NCBI RefSeq assembly: GCF_003344865.1 | Contig: NZ_CP031165.1 | Span: 2,671,910-2,735,909, forward strand | Source: Euzebya pacifica | Lineage (GTDB): Bacteria; Actinomycetota; Nitriliruptoria; Euzebyales; Euzebyaceae | DNA: 64,000 nt | Direction: 5' to 3' | Shown here: positions 15,852-24,568 of the stretch, one piece after another | How positions within the stretch are numbered: position 1 is the stretch's first letter | Layout of the letters: every line of letters begins with the position of its first letter | The notes under the pieces: model-generated | Told to the model about the DNA's origin: nothing | Database searches by the model: none | The model's input: only the letters and a program-made list of their open reading frames with translations | Translations under genes and position numbers: made by a program

Positions 15852-16936
15852 ACCGCGTCATCCGGCGCCTACTCCTCGTCGAGGACTCGCCGAGTGACGC
15901 CGTGCTGATCACCTCGCTGGTGGAGGAGCGCAGCGCATGGGACGTCGTGCACGTCCCCACCAACACGGCCGCGACGGCGGCTCTGGAGAACGGATCGTTC
16001 GACGCCGTGCTGCTGGACCTCGGCCTTCCCGATGGTGAGGGGCTTGCATCGGTCCGGGCGATGCGGGATTCCTTCGACGTGCCCATCATCGTCCTGACCG
16101 CGCGTCCAGAGGCGACGTGGGGCACCGAGGTCGTGCGCAGCGGGGCCCAGGACTTCATCTCCAAGGACGAGGCGGACGCCGCGGGACTCGAACGGGCGCT
16201 GCGGTACGCCGTCCAGCGCCACGCCCAGGTGCAGCAGCTCGGGCGTGCCCAGCGACGGCTGCAGCGATACGCGCGCGCCGTCGCCCACGACGTCCGGACC
16301 CCCATCGCCACGATCCGCGGGTTCGCGGAGATGATCCTGGTGGAGGAGCAGACCCGTGGCGCAGCCGACAGCCGAACCGTCGACTACGCCGGACGGATCG
16401 TGTCCCAGTCCAAGCGGTTGCTGGACATGGCCGCCGACCTGCTGGAGGACGCCACCGACGACACCGACGCCGTGGTCGACATGACCGCCGGGGCTCGCTG
16501 GGTCGAGGAGCTGCTGGGCAACCGGATGGATGCGCTCGGTGCGCAGATGACCATCACCCGGCTTCCTCGCCTGCAGGGCAAGCGCACCGTGCTGCGGCAG
16601 GTCCTGCTGAACCTCAGCAGCAACGTCCTGGACCATGCCAAGGGCACCGACCTGGAGATGCGCTGGTCGTCCATGCGTCGCAGCGACGGGGGCTGGGACG
16701 TGATCCTGGAGGACAACGGCGAGGACGTCCCGGACGCCCTGATCTCGCTCGGACAGCCGCTGCCGGTGCTGCCGGTCGAGGCCAACGCGACCGGTCACGG
16801 CATCGGCCTGCGCGTGGCAGCAGCCGGCATGGCCGAACACGACGGCGCCGTGTGGCTGTCCCGCGGGCGATCCGGCGGGCTGCGCGTGACGCTGGAGTTC
16901 CCCGAGTCGGCGTCGACGGATCCCAAGCCCCTCTGA
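15848..16936 (+). CDS. Receiver-histidine kinase hybrid
   Basis: A 362-residue soluble protein. Residues 5-120 are a receiver domain (LLLVEDSPSD; acceptor Asp57 in AVLLDLGLPDG). A helical linker leads to a HisKA domain with His147 in VAHDVRTP, and a HATPase_c domain (LLNLSSNVLDHA, LEDNGEDVPD, GHGIGL). No sensor or membrane part is present, so input most likely comes through the receiver domain. The N-box is slightly degenerate (LSSN for the usual xENA), so ATP binding should be tested before kinase activity is assumed. It is coupled by GTGA overlap to the Rcp1-like gene and lies beside a photolyase gene. Confidence 0.9.
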   Translation: MNRVIRRLLLVEDSPSDAVLITSLVEERSAWDVVHVPTNTAATAALENGSFDAVLLDLGLPDGEGLASVRAMRDSFDVPIIVLTARPEATWGTEVVRSGAQDFISKDEADAAGLERALRYAVQRHAQVQQLGRAQRRLQRYARAVAHDVRTPIATIRGFAEMILVEEQTRGAADSRTVDYAGRIVSQSKRLLDMAADLLEDATDDTDAVVDMTAGARWVEELLGNRMDALGAQMTITRLPRLQGKRTVLRQVLLNLSSNVLDHAKGTDLEMRWSSMRRSDGGWDVILEDNGEDVPDALISLGQPLPVLPVEANATGHGIGLRVAAAGMAEHDGAVWLSRGRSGGLRVTLEFPESASTDPKPL

Positions 16937-16964
16937 CGTCCCCGGGCGTCGGGATCGATCGCGC

Positions 16965-18368
16965 TCAGGTCGCCTGGGACCACCAGTCCATCGCACGCTG
17001 CCGCGCCTCGGCATGATCCACGATCGGCGCCGGGTAGTCCTCGCCGATGATGACGCCGAGGGCCTCCTGGTCCTCCTCCGACAGCCGCCACGGTTCGTGG
17101 AGCCTGTTGTTCGGCAGGTCGGCCAGCTCGGGCACCCACCGTCGGACGTAGACCCCGTCGGGGTCGAACCGTGTGCCCTGGGTGGTCGGGTTGAAGATCC
17201 GGATGAACTGCTGCGCGTCAGTACCGGTCCCCGCGGCCCACTGCCAACCACCGTTGTTGCTGCAGGTGTCGCCGTCCACGAGGTTGGCCATGAAATGGGC
17301 CTCGCCCCGGCGCCAGTCGACCAGCAGGTCCTTGCACAGGAAGGACGCCACGATCATCCGTGCCCGGTTGTGCATCCAGCCCATGGTGGACAGCTGGCGC
17401 ATGGCGGCGTCGACGATGGGGAACCCGGTCTGCCCCTCCGCCCACGCCTCGAACGCGTCGTCATCGTCGTGCCACGGCAGGTCCCGGTACTCCTCCCTGA
17501 ACGCACCGCGGGCCGTGTCGGGCCACTCCGCCATGACGTGCAGGTAGAAGTCTCGCCATGCCAGCTCCGTGGCATAGGTGTCCTGACCCGGATTGCGACG
17601 GTCGAGGCGAGTCCAGGCCTCCCGCGCGGACAGGCACCCCATGTGGAGGTCGGGGGACAACCTCGACGTGCCGGGGACGCCCAGCACGTCCCGCCGGTCG
17701 TCGTAGTCGTCTACCGGGCCGTCGAGCCAGTCGTCCAGGCGTTCCCGGGCAGGACCCTCGCCACCGTCGGGCCACGCCTCATCGGGGCCCCGGACGTCCA
17801 GCTGGGGGACCTCGGTCGGTGCCACGGTGTCGATGCGGCCCACACCGTCGGGAGCCCTCGGCAGCGCCGCAGGAGGGGTCAGCGGCTCGCCGTGGTCCCG
17901 TTGCGTCCAGGTGCGATGGAAGGGCGTGAACACCTTGTAGACGCTGTCGGATCCGGTCCGTACCGACCCGGGAGGGGCGATCGACACCCCCTGATGGCGC
18001 TCCAGCGTCCGGCCGTCGTCGGCCAGGGCCTTCTCCACGGCATCGTCACGGGCGACCGCGAACGGTGTGTGGTCGGCGGTCACGTGCACCGCGTCGACCT
18101 CCAGGTCCTTCGCCAGGGCCGGAACAACGTGCCGCGGGTCGCCGAGGACCACCATCAGCTGGCCGCCCAGGTCACCCAGCCGGTTGTCGAGGTCGACCAG
18201 CGCCTGCCGCAGGTATCGCTTGCGTGCAGGCGATACCCGTTCGTGGTCGAGCAGGTGTGGGTCGAGCACGAAGACGCATGCCAGTCGGTCGGCATCGGCT
18301 GCCGTCACCAACGCCGGCAGGTCGTGGGTCCGCAGGTCCCGCCGGAACCACATCAGCTCGGTTGTCAC
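16965..18368 (-). CDS. Deoxyribodipyrimidine photolyase / cryptochrome family
   Basis: A 467-residue flavoprotein. The N-terminal antenna domain begins MTTELMWFRRDLRTHDLPAL. The C-terminal FAD domain has the typical ELAWRDFYLHVM, TGFPIVDAAMRQL, GWMHNRARM and WRRGEAHFM segments. This fits class I CPD photolyases, which use blue light to split cyclobutane pyrimidine dimers. GTG 18368 is chosen because it gives the family N-terminus and follows a GAGAGGA site; the longer frame is not supported. It is convergent with the receiver-kinase gene. Confidence 0.93.
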   Translation of the reverse strand: MTTELMWFRRDLRTHDLPALVTAADADRLACVFVLDPHLLDHERVSPARKRYLRQALVDLDNRLGDLGGQLMVVLGDPRHVVPALAKDLEVDAVHVTADHTPFAVARDDAVEKALADDGRTLERHQGVSIAPPGSVRTGSDSVYKVFTPFHRTWTQRDHGEPLTPPAALPRAPDGVGRIDTVAPTEVPQLDVRGPDEAWPDGGEGPARERLDDWLDGPVDDYDDRRDVLGVPGTSRLSPDLHMGCLSAREAWTRLDRRNPGQDTYATELAWRDFYLHVMAEWPDTARGAFREEYRDLPWHDDDDAFEAWAEGQTGFPIVDAAMRQLSTMGWMHNRARMIVASFLCKDLLVDWRRGEAHFMANLVDGDTCSNNGGWQWAAGTGTDAQQFIRIFNPTTQGTRFDPDGVYVRRWVPELADLPNNRLHEPWRLSEEDQEALGVIIGEDYPAPIVDHAEARQRAMDWWSQAT

Positions 18369-18444
18369 AGCTGTCCTCTCCGCCGGTACGCTCTTCCCCG
18401 CAGTGACCGACACTTCTACCCAGCCCGAGGCGGTGCACACGCCG

Positions 18445-18708
18445 ATGAGCGAACGAACCGACGACCCTGCAGCGGTCGGACTCAAGCCCGGAACACGCTA
18501 CAAGTGCGAGGGATGCGGCAACCTGACCCGGTTCGACGTGACCGTGACCGAGCACGCAACGCGGTTCTGGCATGCCGAGCTGTCGGGGGAGGGGCGGATC
18601 GAGTCCGCCGACGACGCCAGCATCGACATCGAGTCGGTCAGCTGTCGCTGGTGCGGCTCCGCCGACAGGATCGTGGTCGAGCGAGCCCCGATCGGCGATC
18701 CCGCCTGA
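18445..18708 (+). CDS. Small zinc-ribbon protein
   Basis: An 87-residue protein with two CxxC pairs (YKCEGCGN and VSCRWCGS) about 45 residues apart, which should bind one zinc. Similar short proteins are common in actinobacteria; none has a known role that I can name. The start is uncertain: ATG 18445 gives MSERTDDPA, while GTG 18403 would add 14 residues. It lies 69 bases upstream of the sepH gene on the same strand and divergent to the photolyase gene. Confidence 0.75.
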   Translation: MSERTDDPAAVGLKPGTRYKCEGCGNLTRFDVTVTEHATRFWHAELSGEGRIESADDASIDIESVSCRWCGSADRIVVERAPIGDPA

Positions 18709-18762
18709 CGGCAACCCTGCGGACGGTGGTCGAGGGTGACGTACCGCCACCTGCCGCGTCGA

Positions 18763-18768
18763 TAGGGT
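18763..18768 (+). promoter_or_regulatory. -10 element TAGGGT, probable leaderless promoter of sepH
   Basis: TAGGGT ends nine bases before ATG 18778. The same hexamer stands before several other genes of the window. No strong -35. Confidence 0.4.
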
Positions 18769-18777
18769 AGGGCCACG

Positions 18778-19653
18778 ATGCAGGCCCTGGACCTCGTCGG
18801 CTGCACCGCCGACATGACACACCTCGTGCTGGTCGACCCGTCGACCGGCGAACGGTTCCGGGCGCGGCTGACCACCCAGCTGATCACCACCCTCGTGGAG
18901 ATGCTGGAGTCCAGCGACGACGACCGGCTCAGCCTGCTGCGAGAGGTCACCAGCGCCGCGACGCACGACGTGAGCGTGGCGCCCGTCGACGCCGACGCGC
19001 CGTCGCCGGCCGCAGCGCTCGTGTCCCTGGGCACGCTGACCGTGGGGCAGGCGCCGCGGGCGAAGCTGGACGGGTCCGCCTCCCGGTTGTCGCCGTCGGA
19101 GATCCAGCGGCTGCTGCGCGCCGGCAAGGCGCCGGAGTCCGTGGCCGAGCAGGCCGGCGTGTCGCTGGACTGGGTGCTGCGCTGGTTCCAGCCGATCGCG
19201 GCCGAGCAGGGCAAGGTCATCACGTCGGTCCTCGGCGGTCGACAGGAGCGCGAGGGCTTCGGCCTCTCCGACGACCTGATCGGCGACTCGGTGCGGACCA
19301 ACCTGCTTGCCCGTGACGTCGAACCCGACGAGGAGGACGTCCAGTGGTCGGCCTCGCGGCCCGAGGGGCGCCCCTACTGGACGGTCACGCTGCGGTTCAC
19401 CGAGGGCGAACGTGTCCGTCGGGCGACCTGGCGCTACGACATCGGGACGGGGCGGGTCAGCCCGCGCGACGACCTCGCCGTCGACCTCGGCTGGACCGCG
19501 CCGATCACGCACCCCTCACCGGGACGCATGCACCACAGCGGCGGCGAGCCCGCGCCGGCCCCACAGGATCGAGCCGGTCCACCCCCGCCACCGGCACCCC
19601 GTCCGAACCGCTGGGCCCCACCGACCCCACCGTCTCCGCGACGTCAGCGCTGA
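18778..19653 (+). CDS. sepH: SepH-like cell division protein (DUF3071)
   Basis: A 291-residue protein of the SepH family, which in Streptomyces helps FtsZ assembly at division sites. The N-terminal domain ends in the characteristic helix-turn-helix-like segment LSPSEIQRLLRAGKAPESVAEQ, then AGVSLDWVLRWFQPIAAEQ. A second conserved part is VQWSASRPEGRPYWTVTLRF, then RRATWRYD. The C-terminal 60 residues are Pro-rich and disordered. It is shorter than the Streptomyces protein. It sits between a zinc-ribbon gene and an M48 protease gene. Confidence 0.85.
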   Translation: MQALDLVGCTADMTHLVLVDPSTGERFRARLTTQLITTLVEMLESSDDDRLSLLREVTSAATHDVSVAPVDADAPSPAAALVSLGTLTVGQAPRAKLDGSASRLSPSEIQRLLRAGKAPESVAEQAGVSLDWVLRWFQPIAAEQGKVITSVLGGRQEREGFGLSDDLIGDSVRTNLLARDVEPDEEDVQWSASRPEGRPYWTVTLRFTEGERVRRATWRYDIGTGRVSPRDDLAVDLGWTAPITHPSPGRMHHSGGEPAPAPQDRAGPPPPPAPRPNRWAPPTPPSPRRQR

Positions 19654-19666
19654 GCACGACGGCCTC

Positions 19667-20953
19667 GTGACGTCCGACGACGCGACCGTGTCCACAGCTC
19701 GGGCCGGGTCCCGGCTGTCGGTGCTCTGGTGGGCCCTCGCCGGTCTCGCCGTGCTCGGCGCCGTGCTGGGCGAGGTCGTCCGTCCGCTGGCCGATGCCGT
19801 GGGACGCGCCGACCTCGTCGCCGCGGGCGTGCCACCAGCGGTCCTTGCAGAGGCCGACGCCTATCGGGCGGGCCTGCGACCGCTCGCGATCACGAGCCTC
19901 CTGCTGCGCGTGGCCGTCGGCCTGGTCGTGCTGTTGCCTGCTGTCCGCCGGCGGGTCGCAGGCCGGTTGCGGCCGCGCAGCGACCGGCTGGCCGCGGCCG
20001 GTCGACGACAGCTCCGCCCCCTCGTCGCTGGGCTGCTCGGCGGTGTGGTCTGGGTCGTCTCGGACCTGGTCAGGCTGCCGCTGCAGTGGATCGCGGTGCA
20101 GCGTGCCGTCGACGTGGGCCTGGTCACCCAGTCGACGGGGGAGTGGCTGCGTGACTGGGCCGTCGTGCACGGCCCCTACTGGCTGGGTGTCGTGGCCGTC
20201 GTGACGCTGGTGGCGTGGCTGGTCGAGCGCCGGCCGAGGGACTGGGTGCCGGTTGCCGGCCTTTCCCTCGGCGTGGCCGGGGTGGCGCTGGTCCTGCTCA
20301 GCCCCCTGCTCTTCGAGCCGCTGCTGCTGTCGTTCCGTCCGCTGGAGGATCCCGAGCTGCGTGCCGACATCGACCGGCTGGCCGACCTTGCGCTCGGGGA
20401 GGCCCCCGACCGGGTGCTCGTCGCTGACGCGTCCCGTCGGACGACCGCGTCCAACGCCTACGTCTCCGGGCTCGGCGGCACCCGGCGGATCGTGCTGTAC
20501 GACACCCTCCTGGCCGATGCACCCCACGATCAGGTGCTGGCCATCGTGGCCCACGAGCTGGCCCACGATGCCAACCGCGACCTCGAACGGACGGCCGCCG
20601 CCATCCTCGGCGGATCGGTCGTGGCCGTGGCCGCCGTCCAGGTGCTCTTCGGGCGTCGGCTGCGCGACCACGACGGGCACGTCCGCCCCGAGATGACGGT
20701 CGCGATCGTCGGTGTCGGCCTTGTCCTGGCGGTGGCCAGCGCCCCGGTCGAGCGATGGTCCTCCCGCCGCGCCGAGTCCGCCGCCGACGCCACGGCCCTG
20801 GAGCTCACGGGTGACCCGGACACCTTCGTGGCGATGATGGTCGGACTGGCCCAGCGCAACCTGTCGGACCCGGACCCACCCGACTGGGCCGTCTCGCTGT
20901 GGTTCTCCCACCCACCGGTGGCCGAACGAATCGGCCGTGGACTGGGGCAGTGA
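19667..20953 (+). CDS. M48 family membrane metalloprotease, CAAX-protease-1-like
   Basis: A 428-residue integral membrane zinc protease. The zinc site HELAH is at residues 296-300 and the third ligand Glu lies near residue 370 in RRAESAADATAL. Several hydrophobic helices precede and surround it (about 18-38, 75-93, 117-140, 173-187, 198-222). This is the Ste24-like layout, used in bacteria for membrane protein quality control. GTG 19667 lies 13 bases after the sepH stop, so co-transcription is likely. The exact start could be slightly downstream. Confidence 0.9.
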   Translation: MTSDDATVSTARAGSRLSVLWWALAGLAVLGAVLGEVVRPLADAVGRADLVAAGVPPAVLAEADAYRAGLRPLAITSLLLRVAVGLVVLLPAVRRRVAGRLRPRSDRLAAAGRRQLRPLVAGLLGGVVWVVSDLVRLPLQWIAVQRAVDVGLVTQSTGEWLRDWAVVHGPYWLGVVAVVTLVAWLVERRPRDWVPVAGLSLGVAGVALVLLSPLLFEPLLLSFRPLEDPELRADIDRLADLALGEAPDRVLVADASRRTTASNAYVSGLGGTRRIVLYDTLLADAPHDQVLAIVAHELAHDANRDLERTAAAILGGSVVAVAAVQVLFGRRLRDHDGHVRPEMTVAIVGVGLVLAVASAPVERWSSRRAESAADATALELTGDPDTFVAMMVGLAQRNLSDPDPPDWAVSLWFSHPPVAERIGRGLGQ

Positions 20954-21016
20954 CCCCGAACCCCTGTCCGGTCGACGTACCACCCGTCATCGCTGACCCC
21001 TCATGCTCCATTGCCC

Positions 21017-22177
21017 ATGGCCTCCACCTCGTCGTCCCAGCCCGCTGACCAGTCACCGGCGCCGCGCAGCCTGTGGGTGACCAACGACTTCCCGCCCCGC
21101 TCGGGTGGGATCGAGCAGTTCGTCGCCAACGTCGTGGCAACCCTCGATCCCGAGGGGGTGATGGTGCTGGCCTCGCCGTGGGAGGGCGACACGGCCCACG
21201 ACGCGGCCCTGCCCTACCGGGTCGACCGCATCAGCCGTCGACCCCTGCTGCCCACCCCGGGGGTCATCAGGACCGTCAACGCCGCCATCGCCGAACACCG
21301 TGCGGATGTGGTCGTGTTCGGCTCGGCCTGGCCGCTGGCGGAGATGGCCGGCCGCCTCGATGCGCCCACCGTGGCCATCACCCATGGCCGGGAGGCCGGG
21401 ATGTGTCGCGTCGGGTTCGCACCCTTCATGCGCCGGCTGGGACGTCGCAACACCGTCATGACGCTGCTGAGCGACTACACCGCCGAACGGCTGGAGCCGC
21501 TGCTGGCCCCCCTGACGAGGCTGCACCGGCTTCCGGGTGGCGTCGACACGGCGGTCTTCACCCCGGACGGTCCGACCATGCGGGAGCGCCACGGCCTCGG
21601 CGATGCACCGACCGTGGTGTGCATCAGCCGCCTCGTGCCGCGCAAGGGCCAGGACACGCTCGTCCGGATCTGGCCGCGAGTGCAGCAGGCGGTGCCCGAT
21701 GCGCGACTGCTGCTCGTGGGCACCGGTCCCATCGGTGACTCCCTCGAGGACGCGGTTGCCGCCGCCGGCCTCGAGCACGAGATCACCTTCACCGGTGAGG
21801 TGCCATGGTCGGAGCTCCCCGCGTACTACCGGACCGGAGACGTGTTCGCCATGCCCTGCCGCACGCGACTGGCCGGCATGGACGTGGAGGGCCTCGGACT
21901 GGTGTTCCTCGAGGCCCAGGCGTCCGGGGTACCGGTGATCGTCGGGGACTCCGGCGGCGCGCCAGAGACCGTCCAGCACGGTGTCACCGGCCTCGTCGTC
22001 GACGGTGACGACGACGAGGACGTCCTCGCCGCGGTCGTCGACCTGCTGGCCGACGAATTCCGTCGGAGGACCATGGGGGCCGCCGCGGTCGAGCACGCAC
22101 GCAGCCGGTGGGCCTGGCCGGTCATCGGCCGGCAGCTCGTGACTGCCATGCGGGACGCCGTCCACAACGAGGGCTGA
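21017..22177 (+). CDS. GT4 glycosyltransferase, PimB'-like mannosyltransferase
   Basis: A 386-residue GT-B glycosyltransferase of family GT4. It opens LWVTNDFPPRSGGIEQ, has VCISRLVPRKGQD at the start of the C-terminal domain, and the donor-site motif MPCRTRLAGMDVEGLGLVFLE followed by GGAPE. This pattern is very close to actinobacterial PimB', which adds the second mannose to phosphatidylinositol mannosides using GDP-mannose. Assignment is by pattern recognition; related GT4 enzymes use other sugars. ATG 21017 is preferred over a TTG six bases upstream; no good ribosome site is seen for either. Confidence 0.85.
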   Translation: MASTSSSQPADQSPAPRSLWVTNDFPPRSGGIEQFVANVVATLDPEGVMVLASPWEGDTAHDAALPYRVDRISRRPLLPTPGVIRTVNAAIAEHRADVVVFGSAWPLAEMAGRLDAPTVAITHGREAGMCRVGFAPFMRRLGRRNTVMTLLSDYTAERLEPLLAPLTRLHRLPGGVDTAVFTPDGPTMRERHGLGDAPTVVCISRLVPRKGQDTLVRIWPRVQQAVPDARLLLVGTGPIGDSLEDAVAAAGLEHEITFTGEVPWSELPAYYRTGDVFAMPCRTRLAGMDVEGLGLVFLEAQASGVPVIVGDSGGAPETVQHGVTGLVVDGDDDEDVLAAVVDLLADEFRRRTMGAAAVEHARSRWAWPVIGRQLVTAMRDAVHNEG

Positions 22178-22182
22178 TCGAC

Positions 22183-22213
22183 TTGTTGGGAGACCGCCGG
22201 TCTACAGTACGAT
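22183..22213 (+). promoter_or_regulatory. Promoter of the permease/TIGR03943 unit
   Basis: TTGTTG (22183-22188) and TACGAT (22208-22213), spacer 19; the -10 ends seven bases before GTG 22221, a leaderless layout. No Zur-type dyad was seen. Confidence 0.45.
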
Positions 22214-22220
22214 CTCGGCG

Positions 22221-23283
22221 GTGAGCACCGACACGACGGACATCGCAGGGGTCCGACGAACGAAGAATCCGGACGGGCCGTCCCTCGGCGGACGACGATT
22301 CCCGTCGCTGGAGCTCCTGGCGGTCGGCCTGGTCGCCGCGGTGCTGCTGCGGCCGACGATGGCGGGCCTCTTCGACGATCCGGCCCTGCAGACGTGGTCC
22401 ACGATCTTCGTGTCGATCGTGATCCAGGCGCTGCCGTTCCTCGTCCTCGGTGTCCTCGTGTCGGGGGCGATCGCGGCGTTCGTGCCGGCCTCGACCCTCG
22501 TGCGGTTGATGCCGACCAACCCCCTGTTCGGCGTCCCCCATGGCCGGGCTCGCCGGTGCGGCGCTGCCCGGATGCGAGTGCGGATCGGTGCCGATCGCGG
22601 GCCGACTCGCCCAGCGGGGCGCCTCTCCGGCGGCGGCCTTCGCGTTCATGCTGGCCGCCCCGGCGATCAACCCTGTGGTGCTTGCCGCGACCGCCGTGGC
22701 ATTCCCCGGCCGTCCCGACATCGTCATCGCCCGCTTCGTCGCGTCGCTGATGGCTGCGGTGCTCGTCGGCTGGATCTGGGCCAGGTTCGGTGACGACGAC
22801 CTGCTCCGCACGGCGACGGGCGGCGAGGACGCCAGCACCCCGTGGTCGATGTTCACCACGGTGGCTGCCCACGACTTCCTCCACGCCGGCGGGTGGCTGG
22901 TCCTCGGCGGGATGACGGCCGCGACCCTGCAGGTGGCCGTGCCCCGCACCGTGCTGGACGTGCTGGCCGGCAACGAGGTCGTCGCGATCCTCGCCCTCGC
23001 CACCCTCGCGGTGGTGCTGGCCATCTGCAGCGAGGCGGACGCCTTCGTCGCCGTCGGCCTCAGCCAGTTCTCCACCACCGCACGGCTGGCGTTCCTCGTC
23101 GTCGGCCCCGCCGTCGACGTCAAGCTGGTTGCCCTGCAGGCCGGGGTGTTCGGCCGTCGGTTCACCGCACGCTTCGCCCCGTTGGCGTTCGTGGTGGCGC
23201 TGGGGTCGGCCGTTGTCGTGGGCCTCGCCGCCGGTGCGATCACCGGCAACATCACCTGGACAGAGGGAATCGTGGTCCGATGA
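22221..23283 (+). pseudogene. ArsP/UPF0718-type permease with a +1 frameshift in a C run
   Basis: Two consecutive frames together encode one permease. The first (from GTG 22221) reads to TNPLFGVP; the protein then continues as MAGLAGAALPGCECGSVPIAGRL in the +1-shifted frame, which ends at 23283. The break is the CCCCC at 22534-22538, where four C would keep the frame. The joined product would be about 353 residues with two permease halves and the conserved CECG segment of the DUF318/ArsP_1 family. These permeases pair with TIGR03943 proteins, as here. Either a true mutation, a sequencing error, or reinitiation at ATG 22540 splitting it into two parts. The permease role (metal or metalloid related) is inferred. 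Confidence 0.8.
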
Positions 23284-23311
23284 CGCACTCACCGTTGATG
23301 AGGCAGGGCTG

Positions 23312-24052
23312 ATGGACGAACGTGCACAAGGTGCCCTCCTGCTGGCCGTCGCCGGCGTTGCCGTGCGACTCGGCCTGTCGGGTTCGGCGCTGGACTACAT
23401 CAAGCCGTCCTACGTGCCGTTGCTGGTCGCATCCGGTGTCGTCATCGGGGTGCTCGGCGCCCTGGTGCTGGCCCGCGCCATCCGCGCGCTCGACGACCCC
23501 CACGACCACGACGAGGCGTCCGACCACGGCCACGGGCACAACCACTCCTCGGCGCCGCGGATCGCTTGGATGCTCGCCGCGCCGTTGTTCGCGGTGCTGC
23601 TCGTCGCGCCACCACCCCTCGGCGCGTTCGCGGCCAACCGTCAGTCGGGTGTGGTCCAGCAACGCTCGGCCGTCTGGCCGCCCCTGCCCGAGGCGGTCGA
23701 CGGGGTGGTGCCGCTGTCCCTCGGCGAGTACGCCGGCCGCGCGCTGTACGACCCCGACCTGTCGCTCGCCGGCGCCGACGTCCAGCTGACCGGGTTCGTG
23801 TCCGGCGTCCTTCCGGACGGCTTCGTCCTGACTCGGTTCGCCCTCTCGTGCTGCGCCGCTGACGGCACCGCCATCGACGTGCACGTCCGCAGCGACCAAC
23901 CCGCTCCGCCCGTCGACACGTGGGTGCAGGTGACCGGCCAGTGGGAGAACCGGGACGGGCACGTCGTCGGCGAGCTCACGACCGACCCACCGCTGCTGAC
24001 CGCCGAGTCCCTCGTGCGCGTCCCGCAACCCGCCGAGCCCTACGAGACCTGA
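23312..24052 (+). CDS. TIGR03943 family membrane protein with His-rich loop
   Basis: A 246-residue protein with two N-terminal membrane segments (about 8-24 and 33-54), a His/Asp-rich loop (HDHDEASDHGHGHNH, residues about 66-80), a third membrane segment near 88-110, and an external beta-rich domain with DVQLTGFV and FVLTRFALSCCAADG. This is the partner normally encoded beside UPF0718-type permeases. The His-rich loop probably binds zinc or a similar metal. ATG 23312 is used; it begins 28 bases after the permease frame. Function as a metal-handling pair is inferred from context. Confidence 0.85.
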   Translation: MDERAQGALLLAVAGVAVRLGLSGSALDYIKPSYVPLLVASGVVIGVLGALVLARAIRALDDPHDHDEASDHGHGHNHSSAPRIAWMLAAPLFAVLLVAPPPLGAFAANRQSGVVQQRSAVWPPLPEAVDGVVPLSLGEYAGRALYDPDLSLAGADVQLTGFVSGVLPDGFVLTRFALSCCAADGTAIDVHVRSDQPAPPVDTWVQVTGQWENRDGHVVGELTTDPPLLTAESLVRVPQPAEPYET

Positions 24053-24102
24053 GCGGGGCCTACGGTGCGTCCGACGTATCGTCACCCTCTGTGTTGAGAT
24101 CG

Positions 24103-24131
24103 TGGACTCAGGGCAACCTGCGTTCTATACT
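24103..24131 (+). promoter_or_regulatory. Promoter TGGACT-17-TATACT, leaderless
   Basis: TGGACT (24103-24108) and TATACT (24126-24131) are 17 bases apart. The -10 ends seven bases before ATG 24139, so the mRNA should begin at or next to the start codon. One of the best promoter matches in the window. Confidence 0.65.
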
Positions 24132-24138
24132 CAGCGTC

Positions 24139-24534
24139 ATGAGCGAGACACTCGAAGTCGGTGCGGTCGTCCGCAGGTTCCTGCAGGCGCGCCGTCGCGG
24201 GCCGTTCGAGCTGCGGGAGCTGACCCGCCTGCTCCACAACGACGCCACCTACGTCGAGGTGATCGACGGCGAACGCCTGACCGTCAGCGGGGGCAACGGC
24301 ATCGCCGAGCTGCTGCAGGCCGTCTGGGCCCGTCGTGGGGACGACGAGACGATGTCGATCGTCCGCTCCGGCGTCACGAGCGACACCACCGCCGTCGGGC
24401 ACTGGCGACGTGTCACCGCGGACGGCACCGTCGTCCACGGTCGCGACCGTTACACCGTTGCCGATGGGTTGATCGTGGAGATCGAGGTGGAGGAGTTCGC
24501 TTCAGCGGCCGTCCCCACCTACGTCCGCATCTGA
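24139..24534 (+). CDS. SnoaL/NTF2-like small protein
   Basis: A 131-residue protein that looks like a single NTF2-like fold: two N-terminal helices (VVRRFLQARRRGPFELRELTRLL), the NDATYVEVIDGERLTVSGGNGI segment and a C-terminal curved sheet (ADGTVVHGRDRYTVADGLIVEIEVEEF). The Asp/His set of active SnoaL cyclases or isomerases is not obvious. Fold assignment is by pattern only. It has its own leaderless promoter and ends in a hairpin shared with the convergent exporter operon. Confidence 0.65.
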   Translation: MSETLEVGAVVRRFLQARRRGPFELRELTRLLHNDATYVEVIDGERLTVSGGNGIAELLQAVWARRGDDETMSIVRSGVTSDTTAVGHWRRVTADGTVVHGRDRYTVADGLIVEIEVEEFASAAVPTYVRI

Positions 24535-24552
24535 CCGGTCGAGGGTCGGACC

Positions 24553-24568
24553 AGCCCCGGGCGGGGCT
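24553..24568. terminator. Short hairpin between convergent genes
   Basis: AGCCCC (24553-24558) and GGGGCT (24563-24568) with a four-base loop, between the stop at 24534 and the convergent stop at 24567. Confidence 0.5.

Noticed and set aside
22530-22542. Programmed ribosomal frameshift in the permease gene
   Set aside because: A simple C run without a slippery heptamer, stimulatory structure or internal Shine-Dalgarno site that I can recognise; mutation or sequencing error is simpler.
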